This document shows positions 26,704-35,443 of a stretch of 64,000 bases of DNA, in pieces. Source of the stretch: Streptomyces cynarae (GTDB lineage: Bacteria > Actinomycetota > Actinomycetes > Streptomycetales > Streptomycetaceae); assembly GCF_025642135.1 (NCBI RefSeq), contig NZ_CP106793.1:1488001-1552000 (forward strand), read 5' to 3'. The position numbers and the translations under genes were made by a program. The notes under the pieces were generated by a model that was given only the letters and a program-made list of their open reading frames with translations, had not been told where the DNA came from and made no database searches. Position 1 is the stretch's first letter. Every line of letters starts with the position of its first letter.

Positions 26704-27561
26704 ATGACAGCGCTCTTCGCCCTGGCCACCAGCCTTCTGTGGGGCCTGGCCGACTTCGGCGGCGGACTGCTGACCCGACGCATGCCGGCGCTGACCGTGG
26801 TCGTCGTCTCGCAGACGATCGCCGCGGCCGTGCTGGGGGCGATCGTGGTGGGCACGGGCGGCTGGAGCGAGGCAGGGCCACGGCTGTGGTTCGCGCTCGC
26901 CGCGGGCCTGATCGGCCCGGTCGCGTTGCTCTCCTTCTACCAGGCGCTCGCCCTCGGCCCGATGGGCGTGGTCTCCCCGCTGGCCACCCTGAGCGTGGCG
27001 GTCCCCGTCGGCGTCGGGCTGTTCCTCGGTGAGCGGCCCGGGCTGGTGCAGGTGGCGGGCATCCTGGTCGCCGTCGCCGGCGTCGTGCTCGCGGGCGGCC
27101 CCCAGCTCAGGGGCGCCCCGGTGCAGCGGAAGGCGTTCCTGCTGGCGCTCGTGGCCGCGCTCGGCTTCGGCACGGTGTTCGCGCTGATCGCGGAGGCGTC
27201 GACCACGGTCACCGGACTGTTCCTGGCGCTGTTCGTGCAGCGCGCCGCGAACGTCGCCGGAGGCGGAGCCGCCCTGTACGTCGCCCTGCGCAGGGGCGCC
27301 CCGGCGCTTCCTGCCGAGGGCACCCCCTGGCGTTCCCTGCCCGCGCTCGCCTTCGTCGGTCTGGCCGACGTCGCGGCCAACGGCACATACGCGATCGCCG
27401 CCCAGCACGGCCCGGTCACCGTGGCGGCGGTGCTCGCCTCGCTCTACCCCGTGGTCACGGCGCTCGCCGCGCGCGGCTTCCTCAGCGAACGGCTGCGCGC
27501 CGTGCAGGCGGCGGGCGCGGGCCTGGCCCTGGTGGGTACGGTCCTGCTCGCCACCGGCTGA
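26704..27561 (+). CDS. EamA (DMT superfamily) transporter
   Basis: A 285-residue protein with ten hydrophobic segments in two EamA repeats (about 1-135 and 145-285), the standard layout of drug/metabolite exporters. The end of repeat one is VQVAGILVAVAGVVLAGGP. The substrate is unknown, but control by the divergent cupin regulator suggests export of an amino acid or similar metabolite. Confidence 0.88.
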   Translation: MTALFALATSLLWGLADFGGGLLTRRMPALTVVVVSQTIAAAVLGAIVVGTGGWSEAGPRLWFALAAGLIGPVALLSFYQALALGPMGVVSPLATLSVAVPVGVGLFLGERPGLVQVAGILVAVAGVVLAGGPQLRGAPVQRKAFLLALVAALGFGTVFALIAEASTTVTGLFLALFVQRAANVAGGGAALYVALRRGAPALPAEGTPWRSLPALAFVGLADVAANGTYAIAAQHGPVTVAAVLASLYPVVTALAARGFLSERLRAVQAAGAGLALVGTVLLATG

Positions 27562-27563
27562 CT

Positions 27564-28328
27564 TCAGGATTCCGCCTCCAGCTCGGCGAGCCGGGCCACG
27601 TCCTCCTCGTCCAGTTCGGCCAGCGCCAGCAGCTGGTCCGGCGTGACGCCGTCCGGGATCGGGACCGGGGCCGGGGTCCTGAGCGGCGGCTGCCAGCCGG
27701 CCTCGCGCGTCCAGCGCCGTACGACCCGCGCAGGGGCCCCCGCCACCACCGCGTGGTCCGGTACGACGCCCCGTACCACCGCTCCGGCCGCCACCACCAC
27801 GTTCCGCCCGATCCGCGCCCCCGGCAGGATCACCGCGCCCGTACCGATCCAGCAGCCCGGCCCGATCTCCACCGGCTCCATCCGGGGCCACTGCTTGCCG
27901 ATCGGCTCATGGGGATCGTCGTAGGAGTGGTTGGTGGAGGTCACGTAGACGTACGGCCCGAAGTAGCAGTCACTGCCGATCGTGACCGTGGTGTCGGCGA
28001 TGACATGGCTGCCCCGGCCGAGGACCACGCCGTCGCCGATGCGCAGGATCGGATCCGGGCCGAGGTCCAGGTCGGGCATGAGCCCCGCGGTCAGCGTCAC
28101 CTGCTCGCCGATGATGCAGTGGGCGCCGAGGTGGATCCAGGGCTCGCCGAAGACCGTGCCGAGCGGGAAGGCGAGTCTGCTACCTGTTCCCATCGCGCCG
28201 AAGCGGAAGCGCCCGGGGTGCTCCGCGCTGACCGACCCCGTGCGCTGCACCCAGGCCCAGCCCGCGTGAACGGCGCGCTGCGCGAGGCCACGGCGCCATG
28301 ATGAGAACGTGTTCCTGCTCCTGAGCAC
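27564..28328 (-). CDS. hexapeptide-repeat acyltransferase
   Basis: A 254-residue left-handed beta-helix acyltransferase. Hexapeptide repeats run from about residue 60 to 190 (LGAHCIIGEQVTL, IGDGVVLGRGSHVI, IGPGCWIGTGAVILPG, IGRNVVVAAGAVV). An acidic C-terminal tail (LDEEDVARLAELEAES) could form a helix. GTG 28328 is preferred because the following RNTFSSWRRG segment looks coding, unlike that before it. It resembles maltose/galactoside O-acetyltransferase-like proteins; the acceptor is unknown. Confidence 0.8.
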   Translation of the reverse strand: MLRSRNTFSSWRRGLAQRAVHAGWAWVQRTGSVSAEHPGRFRFGAMGTGSRLAFPLGTVFGEPWIHLGAHCIIGEQVTLTAGLMPDLDLGPDPILRIGDGVVLGRGSHVIADTTVTIGSDCYFGPYVYVTSTNHSYDDPHEPIGKQWPRMEPVEIGPGCWIGTGAVILPGARIGRNVVVAAGAVVRGVVPDHAVVAGAPARVVRRWTREAGWQPPLRTPAPVPIPDGVTPDQLLALAELDEEDVARLAELEAES

Positions 28329-28434
28329 CCGCTTACCGTAATCGGCCGGGGCTGGGGCCGGGCGTCCGGGCGCCTGTGATCTTCGCCCCACCGATGGCGT
28401 ACGGTGCCGGTGTACCGACCACGAGGAGACGGCC

Positions 28435-28968
28435 ATGACGCAGAAGGCGCTGATAACGGGGATCGGCGGCAGGGATCCCAAGGTGGATCAGGAGGCGTTC
28501 GTGTCCCCCACGTCGGTGGTGATCGGGGACGTGACGCTGCACGCGGGCGCGAGCGTCTGGTACGGCGCGGTACTGCGCGGCGACGTCGAGCGGATCGCCG
28601 TCGGCGCGAGCAGCAACGTCCAGGACAACTGCACGCTGCACGCCGACCCGGGCTTCCCCGTCACCGTCGGCGAACGGGTCTCCATCGGGCACAACGCGGT
28701 GGTTCACGGCGCGACCGTGGAGGACGACTGCCTGATCGGCATGGGCGCCACCGTCCTCAACGGCGCGGTCATCGGCGCGGGCTCCCTCGTCGCCGCCCAG
28801 GCCCTGGTCCCACAGGGCATGCGGGTGCCCCCGGGCTCACTGGTGGCGGGCGTCCCCGCGAAGGTCAAGCGGGAGCTGACGCCCGAGGAGCGGGAGGTCA
28901 TCACACTGAACGGCACGATGTACGCGGACCTGGCGCGGGCGCACCGCGAGGTGCACGAGGAGAAGTGA
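28435..28968 (+). CDS. gamma-carbonic anhydrase family protein
   Basis: A 177-residue hexapeptide protein of the gamma-CA/PaaY type. Metal-ligand histidines are visible in DNCTLHADPG and IGHNAVVHGATV (about residues 65-95), and LRGDVERIAVGASSNVQDN matches family sequence. It may be a carbonic anhydrase or a thioesterase-like PaaY protein. It is divergent from another hexapeptide acyltransferase gene. Confidence 0.85.
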   Translation: MTQKALITGIGGRDPKVDQEAFVSPTSVVIGDVTLHAGASVWYGAVLRGDVERIAVGASSNVQDNCTLHADPGFPVTVGERVSIGHNAVVHGATVEDDCLIGMGATVLNGAVIGAGSLVAAQALVPQGMRVPPGSLVAGVPAKVKRELTPEEREVITLNGTMYADLARAHREVHEEK

Positions 28969-28971
28969 GGG

Positions 28972-29631
28972 TCACTCGGAGGCCGGTACGGTCTCCGGTT
29001 CCGTCTCCCGCTCACCGGCCGCCGCTCTGCTCGCCTTGCCTGCCTTGCGCTTCAGGATCAGCATCGAGGCGAGGCCGATCAGCGCCGCCGCCACCAGTCC
29101 GAGGTAGGAGAACTTCTTCAGCCAGGACTCGGCGACGACACCCACGTAGTAGATGACCGCGGTGGTGCCGCCCGCCCAGACGACGCCCCCCAGGAAGTTC
29201 GCGATCAGGAACTTCCAGTACGGCATCCTCAGCACCCCGGCGAGCGGCCCGGCGAAGATCCGCAGCAGGGCGACGAAGCGGCCGAAGAAGACCGCCCACA
29301 TGCCCCACTTCTCGAAGGACCGCTCGGCGGTCGCGACATGGCCCTCGCCGAAGTGCTTGGGGAACTTCTTCCCGAGCCAGGCCAGCAGCGGCCGTCCGCC
29401 CTTGCGGCCGATCGCGTAGCCGATCGAGTCGCCGACGACGGCGCCGACGCTCGCGCAGGCTCCGAGGACCACCGGGTTGATGCCGCTGTGCTGGGAGGAC
29501 AGCAGGGCCGCCGACACCAGGACGATCTCGCCGGGCAGCGGGATGCCCAGGCTCTCCAGACCGATGACCAGCGCCACCATGGCGTAGACGGCGCCCGCTG
29601 GGACCGTGTCGAGCCACTCCTGGACGTGCAC
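28972..29631 (-). CDS. DedA family membrane protein
   Basis: A 219-residue DedA/VTT protein. The signature is present: LESLGIPLPGEIVLVSAALL (about 25-44), GDSIGYAIGRKGG and FFGRFVALLRIFAGPLAGVLRM (about 110-131). DedA proteins act as lipid scramblases or transporters, such as flippases for undecaprenyl phosphate or PE. GTG 29631 is supported by GGGGAGGAA upstream. Confidence 0.88.
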   Translation of the reverse strand: MHVQEWLDTVPAGAVYAMVALVIGLESLGIPLPGEIVLVSAALLSSQHSGINPVVLGACASVGAVVGDSIGYAIGRKGGRPLLAWLGKKFPKHFGEGHVATAERSFEKWGMWAVFFGRFVALLRIFAGPLAGVLRMPYWKFLIANFLGGVVWAGGTTAVIYYVGVVAESWLKKFSYLGLVAAALIGLASMLILKRKAGKASRAAAGERETEPETVPASE

Positions 29632-30326
29632 CGCCGGTTCCTCCCCGATTCGCGTCCCTGCCTTCACGGCGCGCGCGGGCCCGGCCGGCACCGCACACGC
29701 CGTGAAGCCTACCGGCTCAGCCGGCCGTGCCGCCGTCCCTGGAATCGCACTGGCGGTCGCGTCCGACGGTGGCACTCAGGCTGTTCCCGCCCTGGGCGGC
29801 CGTCCTCGGGGAGAGGACGATCCCCGGCCGGCCGGGCGCGGCGGCCTCCTCCGGGGCGAGCGGCACCCGGTCGCCGACGTACGAGCCCCGGTACGGGAGA
29901 AGGCGAAGAACCGCCCCTCGTTCGTGTTCGCCCCGTCCGCGACAAGCACCGAAGCCGCGCGTACCGGCGAGGGTGGGCGCCGCGGCGAATCGCCGGCCGT
30001 CCCGCGTGACCCATTTCGACTCGCAGGGAATGCGGAAACGAATCTGTTCAAATATCCACGCCACGCAGGCAGTTGATAGTTCAATGGCCCCGCTGCGATA
30101 CTCCGCATCCGGCCCCGTCACCACCCCGGACAGGGTCGCCCGACCTTGCCGTGAATCCGAGGGCCGGGGCGCCACAAACCCCCCACAAAGTCCGCACAAA
30201 AGCCCGGCTTCGGCACCCCCAGAAGTTCTCGGCGGGCCCTTCCTCCGGGGCCGACTCGTCCCTGGTTACCCCATCTGACCTGCTCCGAAGACGGCAGCGC
30301 GGCACACGCAGCGAAGAAGGTGCGTC
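29632..30326. other. long intergenic region, probable promoter of the acetate symporter operon
   Basis: Nearly 700 bases without a gene I can support. Open frames on both strands here lack family likeness. A lower-GC patch at about 30020-30110 and the stretch before 30326 are the likely promoter and leader of the DUF485-symporter operon. The AAGAAGGTGCGTC before the ATG is the ribosome site. Confidence 0.4.
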
Positions 30327-30728
30327 ATGAACGGTTATCCACCGCCACCCGCCGACTGGTCTCCCCCGGCAGCGGATTCCACGAGAGTTCCTTCCCTCTA
30401 CGAGCATCCCGATTTCCAGTCGATTCGCGGCGCCTTCCGCGCCTTCGCGGCCGTCGCCGTGACGCTTGTCGTGGGCGGTTTTCTGCTCTACGTGTTGTTG
30501 TCGAGTTTCGCCCCGGGTGTGATGAACCAGCGTCTGGCCGGCCATCTCACCGTGGGCCTGGCGCTGGGCCTCGCCCAGTTCGCCGTGATGGCCCTCGCGG
30601 TGTGGCGCTACACCGTGCACATGAGCCGGCGCGTCGACCCGGCGGCACGTCGGCTCCGCACCGAGCTGGAGCGCGCCGACGCCCGGGGGACGAGCGACCG
30701 GCAGCCCAGGGGGTTCGGCACGTGGTGA
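30327..30728 (+). CDS. DUF485 domain protein
   Basis: A 133-residue small membrane protein: a Pro-rich N-terminus, the DUF485 entry LYEHPDFQSIRGAFRAFA (about 24-41), and two membrane helices (about 45-65 and 78-98). DUF485 proteins are regularly encoded just before cation/acetate symporters and probably act as an accessory subunit. The next gene starts inside this stop codon. Confidence 0.9.
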   Translation: MNGYPPPPADWSPPAADSTRVPSLYEHPDFQSIRGAFRAFAAVAVTLVVGGFLLYVLLSSFAPGVMNQRLAGHLTVGLALGLAQFAVMALAVWRYTVHMSRRVDPAARRLRTELERADARGTSDRQPRGFGTW

Positions 30729-32332
30729 CGGTCTCCGCAAGCGTCGTGAACCGGTTCAGTCTGCAACTGACGTTCGTCCTCTTCCTGTCCGTCGTCGTGG
30801 TGACCCTGTTCACGGCGCTGCTGACGGCTCCTCAGCGCGACGAGATCAGCGAGTTCTACCTCGGCAACCGGAACATGTCGCCGCTGCGCAACGGCCTGGC
30901 GATGTGCGGCGACTACCTGTCGGCGGCGACCCTCCTCGGCAGTACGGGCCTGGTCGCGCTCACCGGTTACGACGGACTGCTGTACCTGGGCGGGACCGCG
31001 GTCGCCTGGATGGCGGTGCTCCTGGTCGTCGCCGAGCCCCTGCACAACTCCGGCAGGTTCACCCTGGGCGACACCCTGGCGCTGCGCCTGCCCCGTCGCC
31101 AGCGGCCCGTGCGCCTGGCCCTCGCCGTCTGCACCCTGGTCATCACCACGCTCTACCTGGTGGCCCAACTCATCGGCAGTGTGGCGCTGCTGACCCAGTT
31201 CGTGGGCGAGCCGAGCCAGGCCGTCCGCACTCTGTGCGTGATCGCCATCGGCACCATCGTCGTCGTCTACGCCGCGCTCGGCGGCATGCCCGGTGCGACC
31301 TTCATCCAGGTCGTCAAGGCCGTGATGCTGGTGTCCGGCGTGGCGATCATGGCGGTCCTGGTGCTGACCCGCTTCCACTGGAACGTCAACGCGCTGCTGT
31401 CGGCCGCCGCCCGGGGCAGCGGCCTCGGGCAGCGCTTCCTGGAGTCCGGGCTGCGCTACGGCGCCGGGACCGCCAGCAAGCTCGACTTCTTCAGTCTGGA
31501 GCTGGCCATCGTCCTGGGTCTCGCCGCGCTCCCCCACGTGGTGATGCGTCTGCTCGCTCCCCGCACCAACCGTGTGCTGCGCACCTCGGTCGTCTGGGCC
31601 ATGGGGCTCGTCGGCTTCGTCTGCCTCGCCGCCGGCATCCTCGGCCTGGGCGCGACAGCGATCCTGGGGCGCGAGAACATCGCGAAGATCGACCCCCGGG
31701 GCGATGCGACCGTCCTGTTGCTCGCCCAGTCCCTCGGCGGCGGCCTGCTCACCGCGCTGATCTCCTGTCTGGCCTTCGTGACCCTGCTCGCGGTCGCGGC
31801 CGGACTCACATTGGCCGCCGCCTCCTCGCTCGCCCACGACCTCTACGGCGAGGTCATCCGCAAGGGGCAGGCGACCCAGACCGAAGAGCTGGGTGTGGCG
31901 CGGATGGCGGCGGCCGTCATCGGTGTCCTCGGCATGCTGCTGGCCCTGCTGCCGTGGGAGATCAGCACGGCCAGTCTCGCCTTCCTCGCCTTCGCGATCG
32001 CGGCCTCGGCGATCCTGCCGGCCCTCGTCTACAGCCTGTTCTGGCGCCGCTTCTCCGCGCACGGGGCGCTGCTCAGCCTGTACGGCGGCCTGGCCTGCTC
32101 GGTGCTGCTGGTGGTGTTCTCCCCGGTGCTCTCCGGCTCCCCCACATCGGTGTATCCACATATCGACTTCGCCTGGTTCCCGCTGCAGAACCCGGGCATC
32201 GTCTCGATCCCGGCGGGATTCCTGCTGGGGTGGCTGGGGAGCGTGCTGCGACCGCAGCAGGAGCCCGCGGAGTACGAGGAGTTCCAGATCCGCACGCTGG
32301 TGGGCGCGGCGCCCCGCGCGGCCCGGGACTGA
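30725..32332 (+). CDS. cation/acetate (monocarboxylate) symporter, ActP/MctC-like
   Basis: A 535-residue sodium:solute symporter family protein with about 13 membrane segments. Family sequence includes FYLGNRNMSPLRNGLAMCGDYLSAATLLG (start of the core) and ALGGMPGATFIQVVKA. It imports acetate, propionate or pyruvate. It starts at GTG 30725 in a GTGA overlap with the DUF485 gene (GTG 30722 also possible). Confidence 0.88.
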   Translation: MTVSASVVNRFSLQLTFVLFLSVVVVTLFTALLTAPQRDEISEFYLGNRNMSPLRNGLAMCGDYLSAATLLGSTGLVALTGYDGLLYLGGTAVAWMAVLLVVAEPLHNSGRFTLGDTLALRLPRRQRPVRLALAVCTLVITTLYLVAQLIGSVALLTQFVGEPSQAVRTLCVIAIGTIVVVYAALGGMPGATFIQVVKAVMLVSGVAIMAVLVLTRFHWNVNALLSAAARGSGLGQRFLESGLRYGAGTASKLDFFSLELAIVLGLAALPHVVMRLLAPRTNRVLRTSVVWAMGLVGFVCLAAGILGLGATAILGRENIAKIDPRGDATVLLLAQSLGGGLLTALISCLAFVTLLAVAAGLTLAAASSLAHDLYGEVIRKGQATQTEELGVARMAAAVIGVLGMLLALLPWEISTASLAFLAFAIAASAILPALVYSLFWRRFSAHGALLSLYGGLACSVLLVVFSPVLSGSPTSVYPHIDFAWFPLQNPGIVSIPAGFLLGWLGSVLRPQQEPAEYEEFQIRTLVGAAPRAARD

Positions 32333-32408
32333 CCGCTCCCTCCGACGTCCCGGCACCGCCCACCGCGGAGGGGCCCCTGCCAGGGCGAACGCGCCCGGCC
32401 GGGGCCTT

Positions 32409-32422
32409 CCGCCGCACGGCGG
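32409..32422 (+). terminator. short hairpin after the symporter gene
   Basis: CCGCCG and CGGCGG arms with a 2-base loop, 77 bases past the stop; a modest terminator candidate. Confidence 0.3.
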
Positions 32423-32434
32423 CCCGTTGTGGCG

Positions 32435-32494
32435 TCAGCCGTTGGGGCGCAGGGTCCGGACCACCGTCATTTCGCCGGTGACGGCGCCATCTGC
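32435..32494 (-). pseudogene. 3' fragment of a DUF4442-type thioesterase gene
   Basis: Reading on the minus strand, the last ~20 codons encode DGAVTGEMTVVRTLRPNG and stop. The intact thioesterase at 38336-38797 ends DGAVTGEMTVVWTLRLNG. The DNA is clearly related but not identical (several silent and two replacement differences), and nothing upstream of the fragment is thioesterase-like. It is a remnant of a paralogous or displaced gene marking one edge of the accessory region. Confidence 0.75.
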
Positions 32495-32532
32495 ACTTCG
32501 CGGCAGCCGATGAGCCCATCGACACCGGCCGA

Positions 32533-32598
32533 GGTCCCTGGTTCCGGCCGACACGGTCCCTGGTTCCGGCCGACACGGTCCCTGGTTCCGGCCGACAC
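32533..32598. repeat. three perfect 22-bp tandem repeats
   Basis: Three identical, directly adjacent 22-base units (32533-32554, 32555-32576, 32577-32598; each begins GGTCCCTGG and ends GCCGACAC) lie between the thioesterase remnant and the helical-protein gene. There is no spacer, so it is not a CRISPR array. It could be iterons, a binding array or simple slippage. Confidence 0.85.
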
Positions 32599-32784
32599 GA
32601 CAGGGCCGGACGGGCGTGATGCCCGGCCGCAGGACCGCGCTGCCGATCCGGCCACCGCCGCCGGCCGTATCCGTCAGAACGGAACAGGCAAAGGCAAGAT
32701 CGGCCCTGATTCTGGCAAGGCGGGAGCTTCCTCCCGGCGATCGCCCATGATGTGTCACTCGACAGGCACTCCGAGTGACGGGAT

Positions 32785-33285
32785 GTGAGCGGTGTGGTGA
32801 TCGAAGCCGGTGTGGTCACGGGGTACGTGATCGCGTGGGCGGTGCGCAAGGCGCGTCGAGCGGCGGGGCGGCTGGACGGCGAAGTCGACGCGGCGATCGA
32901 TGCCGGGTTGGACAAGCTGCATGAGGTGGTGGCAGGAAAGCTCATAGGTCACCCGGTGCTGAACGACCTGGAAGAGGAGGCCGCAGCCACGGCCGTCGGT
33001 GACAGCCACATCAGTGAGCTGACCCGTCAGCAGGTGGAACTGGCCGTCACTGCCGCGGCCGGCAAGGACGATGCCTTCGCGCGGGCGGTGACCGAGCTCG
33101 TGGCCGCTGTGAGGGCCGGCGAGCAGGCCGGCGGGCAGAGTGTGCTCGGCCACGGCGGTGTGACCGTCGCCGGTGACGTCGACATCCGCGCCGACCACGG
33201 TGCCGCGGCGGCGTGGAACATCGGGACGGTGACGATCGGTCGGACTTCGGGGGACCCTCAGGGGCCGGGTCGTTCCCGCGACTGA
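32785..33285 (+). CDS. small helical protein with C-terminal signalling-type motif, partner of the NACHT protein
   Basis: A 166-residue protein, GTG start at 32785. The N-terminus has a short hydrophobic segment (VVIEAGVVTGYVIAWAV, about 4-20). A mostly helical charged domain follows to about residue 115 (EVDAAIDAGLDKLHEVVAGK, ELTRQQVELAVTAAA). The C-terminus is a Gly/Val-rich strand-type tail with WNIGTVTIG (about 144-152). This layout, a small helical domain plus a short C-terminal motif just upstream of an NLR-type NTPase, resembles bacterial Bell-domain cell-death effectors, whose tails match the N-terminus of the partner NLR. That assignment is inference. The gene overlaps the next frame's start. 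Confidence 0.7.
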   Translation: MSGVVIEAGVVTGYVIAWAVRKARRAAGRLDGEVDAAIDAGLDKLHEVVAGKLIGHPVLNDLEEEAAATAVGDSHISELTRQQVELAVTAAAGKDDAFARAVTELVAAVRAGEQAGGQSVLGHGGVTVAGDVDIRADHGAAAAWNIGTVTIGRTSGDPQGPGRSRD

Positions 33286-35426
33286 ACGCTCCCGGCTTTC
33301 TTTCCCGACGTCGCTCTCCGTCCCGCGGTCACGCTTCACCAGACGCTCAAGCACAGGGTGCCGGGGTCATCGCCTCGGGGACCGTCGCAGCCGGAACCAT
33401 CGGGACGGTGAACCTGCTGTTCAGGCGCCGACGAGAGGGTCTGGACACGGCTGCCCACCATCTCGCGACCGAATCCGGGCGTTTCTGGGGCGCTGAGAAA
33501 GGGGTGTACGACCTGGACGACAAGCCGTCCATCCCGGTTCAGTGGATCTGGGACCATCGCTTCTCCCGCCCGCGCGACGAGGTCCTCCCGGAGTCGGACG
33601 GCGACAGCGGTGTCGTCGGCGACCTCTACACACAGGTCTACAGCCGGCTTCCCGACCCCACCCGCCTGGTTCTGCTGGGACATGCGGGCACCGGCAAGTC
33701 GGCCGCCATGCTGCTCCTGCTGCTGGCGGCCCTGGACGACCGCGAGGAGAACCCGGAAGTCAGGGTCCCCGTCTGGATCACGCTCAGCAGCTGGAACCCG
33801 CACGAGCGCCGGCTGCGTGAGCTGGCGGTCGAGGCGATGGAGTGGCTGGTGCCTCACCTGCGCAAGGATTCCGTCTACGGCCCGGCAGCCGCGGCACGGC
33901 TGTTCGACGAGGGCAGGGTGGCACTGTTCCTCGACGGGCTCGACGAGATGCCCAAGGAGCTGCGCAAGGCGGCGATGACAGCCGTGGCCACCGAGGCCGG
34001 TGCTCTGCCGGTCGTGATCACCTGCCGGTCGGGCGAATACGTCAGGCCCACGGCACCCGGCCGCAAGATCGTCGCCCCGGTGGTGCTCCAGCTGCGCCCG
34101 CTGCAGGCGGACACCGTGGCCCTCTACCTGACGAAGGGCAACGCGGGCGCTGATCTGCCCGTCTGGCAGAACCTGGCCGACCACATCGTCGCCCACCCCG
34201 GCGGACCGATGGCTCGCGCCCTGCAGACCCCGCTCTACGTGTCCTTGATGCACGCCGCCTATCCGGAGCCGGGCCCTGAGCACGACCCGGCCGAACTCCT
34301 GGCGCTGGGCGACCACGACAAGATCCAGGAGACGGTCGTCGACCAGTTCCTCGACCGGGTGTACCCCGACGCACCCGGGATTCCGGGCCCTTCGGACGAG
34401 CGCCGCCGCGACACTCTTCGCGGTTCCCGGCGCGGCCGGTGGTGGGCCCGCGCGACGAGAAGGATCAGCGCCTGGAACCTGGCACGGCGCAGGCGCCGAG
34501 GGCTGCGCTTCCTCGAATGGACCGCGTTCCACCTGGGTGAAGGCACCGACCTGCGGTGGTGGCAGATACCGAACTGGGCGTCCCCGGACCGGCTCGCCGG
34601 GATGTGCATGGTCCCTGCCGCGCTGTCCACCACGGTGCTGTGCCTGTTCGGGGTGCTCGTCACGGGCGAGCGGTCCACGATCCTGCTCATTGGCATCGCG
34701 CTGGCCGCCTGGGGGCTGGGTGGCCTCTTCGGGGTCCTGGCGTTCAACCAACTGCATCGCGCAGGAGGCCGACCACTGGGGATGCGGCTCCGCAAGCCCA
34801 CAGCCGCCGAGGCTCGATACGTCCTGGGCAAGGGGCTGATGCCGGCCGCGCCGTTCTTCTACGGCGCCTACCTCGCAAAAGGAGTCCTCGCGGGGCTGGG
34901 TGCGAGCCTGGGCATCTTCTTCTTGGGGGTCGTCGGCGGAGACCTGACCCCACACGGTGAGGGCGGCCTGCTCGCCCTGTGGTCGCAGCCGCTGACCGAC
35001 GACACGCGCATCACCGTGCCCCGGAGTTACCGCGGGGACTGGTTGCGTACCGTTTACGTCGTCCTCACCGCCACCATCGCCACCGGGCTGGTGACCGCCT
35101 TCGCCGGAGCCGTCGAGGGCGGTGCGTCCACAGGGTTGCGCTACGGCTGTGGCATCGGCGCGGCCATGGGCTGGTTGCTCGGTCTCGGGCCTGCGGTTGT
35201 CCTACGAATCACACCGGTCGTGGTGAGCCGGCGCCACGGCCTGGGGTACGGCTCGTTCACCCGTCACCTGCGCACGGCACACCGACTGAAGGTGATCCGG
35301 CAGGCGGGCGTCGTGTACCAGTTCCGACACACCGCCCTGCAGGCTCGTCTGCGGAGCCGGTACGAGGCCTTCACCTCGAGCAGCCGCGACTCCGAGCGGC
35401 CGGCACTGGCTGAGCGGTGCGACTGA
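33213..35426 (+). CDS. membrane-anchored NACHT NTPase (NLR-like)
   Basis: The longest frame encodes 737 residues. A NACHT-type STAND NTPase spans about 140-400: Walker A GHAGTGKSA (about 155), Walker B VALFLDGLDEMP (about 235), sensor VVITCRSGEY (about 265), and a winged-helix-like end. About five membrane helices lie at 465-655, and the C-terminal segment YQFRHTALQARL is common in streptomycete NACHT proteins. No signal peptide or repeat sensor is seen. The start is uncertain: GTG 33213 overlaps the upstream gene by 73 bases, while GTG 33408 would remove the short motif GTIGTVNL (about residues 61-68) shared with that gene's tail. Likely an immune or programmed-death NTPase; specificity unknown. 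Confidence 0.85.
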   Translation: MEHRDGDDRSDFGGPSGAGSFPRLNAPGFLSRRRSPSRGHASPDAQAQGAGVIASGTVAAGTIGTVNLLFRRRREGLDTAAHHLATESGRFWGAEKGVYDLDDKPSIPVQWIWDHRFSRPRDEVLPESDGDSGVVGDLYTQVYSRLPDPTRLVLLGHAGTGKSAAMLLLLLAALDDREENPEVRVPVWITLSSWNPHERRLRELAVEAMEWLVPHLRKDSVYGPAAAARLFDEGRVALFLDGLDEMPKELRKAAMTAVATEAGALPVVITCRSGEYVRPTAPGRKIVAPVVLQLRPLQADTVALYLTKGNAGADLPVWQNLADHIVAHPGGPMARALQTPLYVSLMHAAYPEPGPEHDPAELLALGDHDKIQETVVDQFLDRVYPDAPGIPGPSDERRRDTLRGSRRGRWWARATRRISAWNLARRRRRGLRFLEWTAFHLGEGTDLRWWQIPNWASPDRLAGMCMVPAALSTTVLCLFGVLVTGERSTILLIGIALAAWGLGGLFGVLAFNQLHRAGGRPLGMRLRKPTAAEARYVLGKGLMPAAPFFYGAYLAKGVLAGLGASLGIFFLGVVGGDLTPHGEGGLLALWSQPLTDDTRITVPRSYRGDWLRTVYVVLTATIATGLVTAFAGAVEGGASTGLRYGCGIGAAMGWLLGLGPAVVLRITPVVVSRRHGLGYGSFTRHLRTAHRLKVIRQAGVVYQFRHTALQARLRSRYEAFTSSSRDSERPALAERCD

Positions 35427-35443
35427 CCGCATGCTCGGGTCGC

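Noticed and set aside
29717..30199. 160-codon minus-strand frame in the gap before the DUF485 gene
   Set aside because: No ribosome site, no recognised family, and mixed codon use; left as intergenic.
32533..32598. CRISPR array
   Set aside because: The 22-base units are directly adjacent with no spacers, and no cas genes are present.
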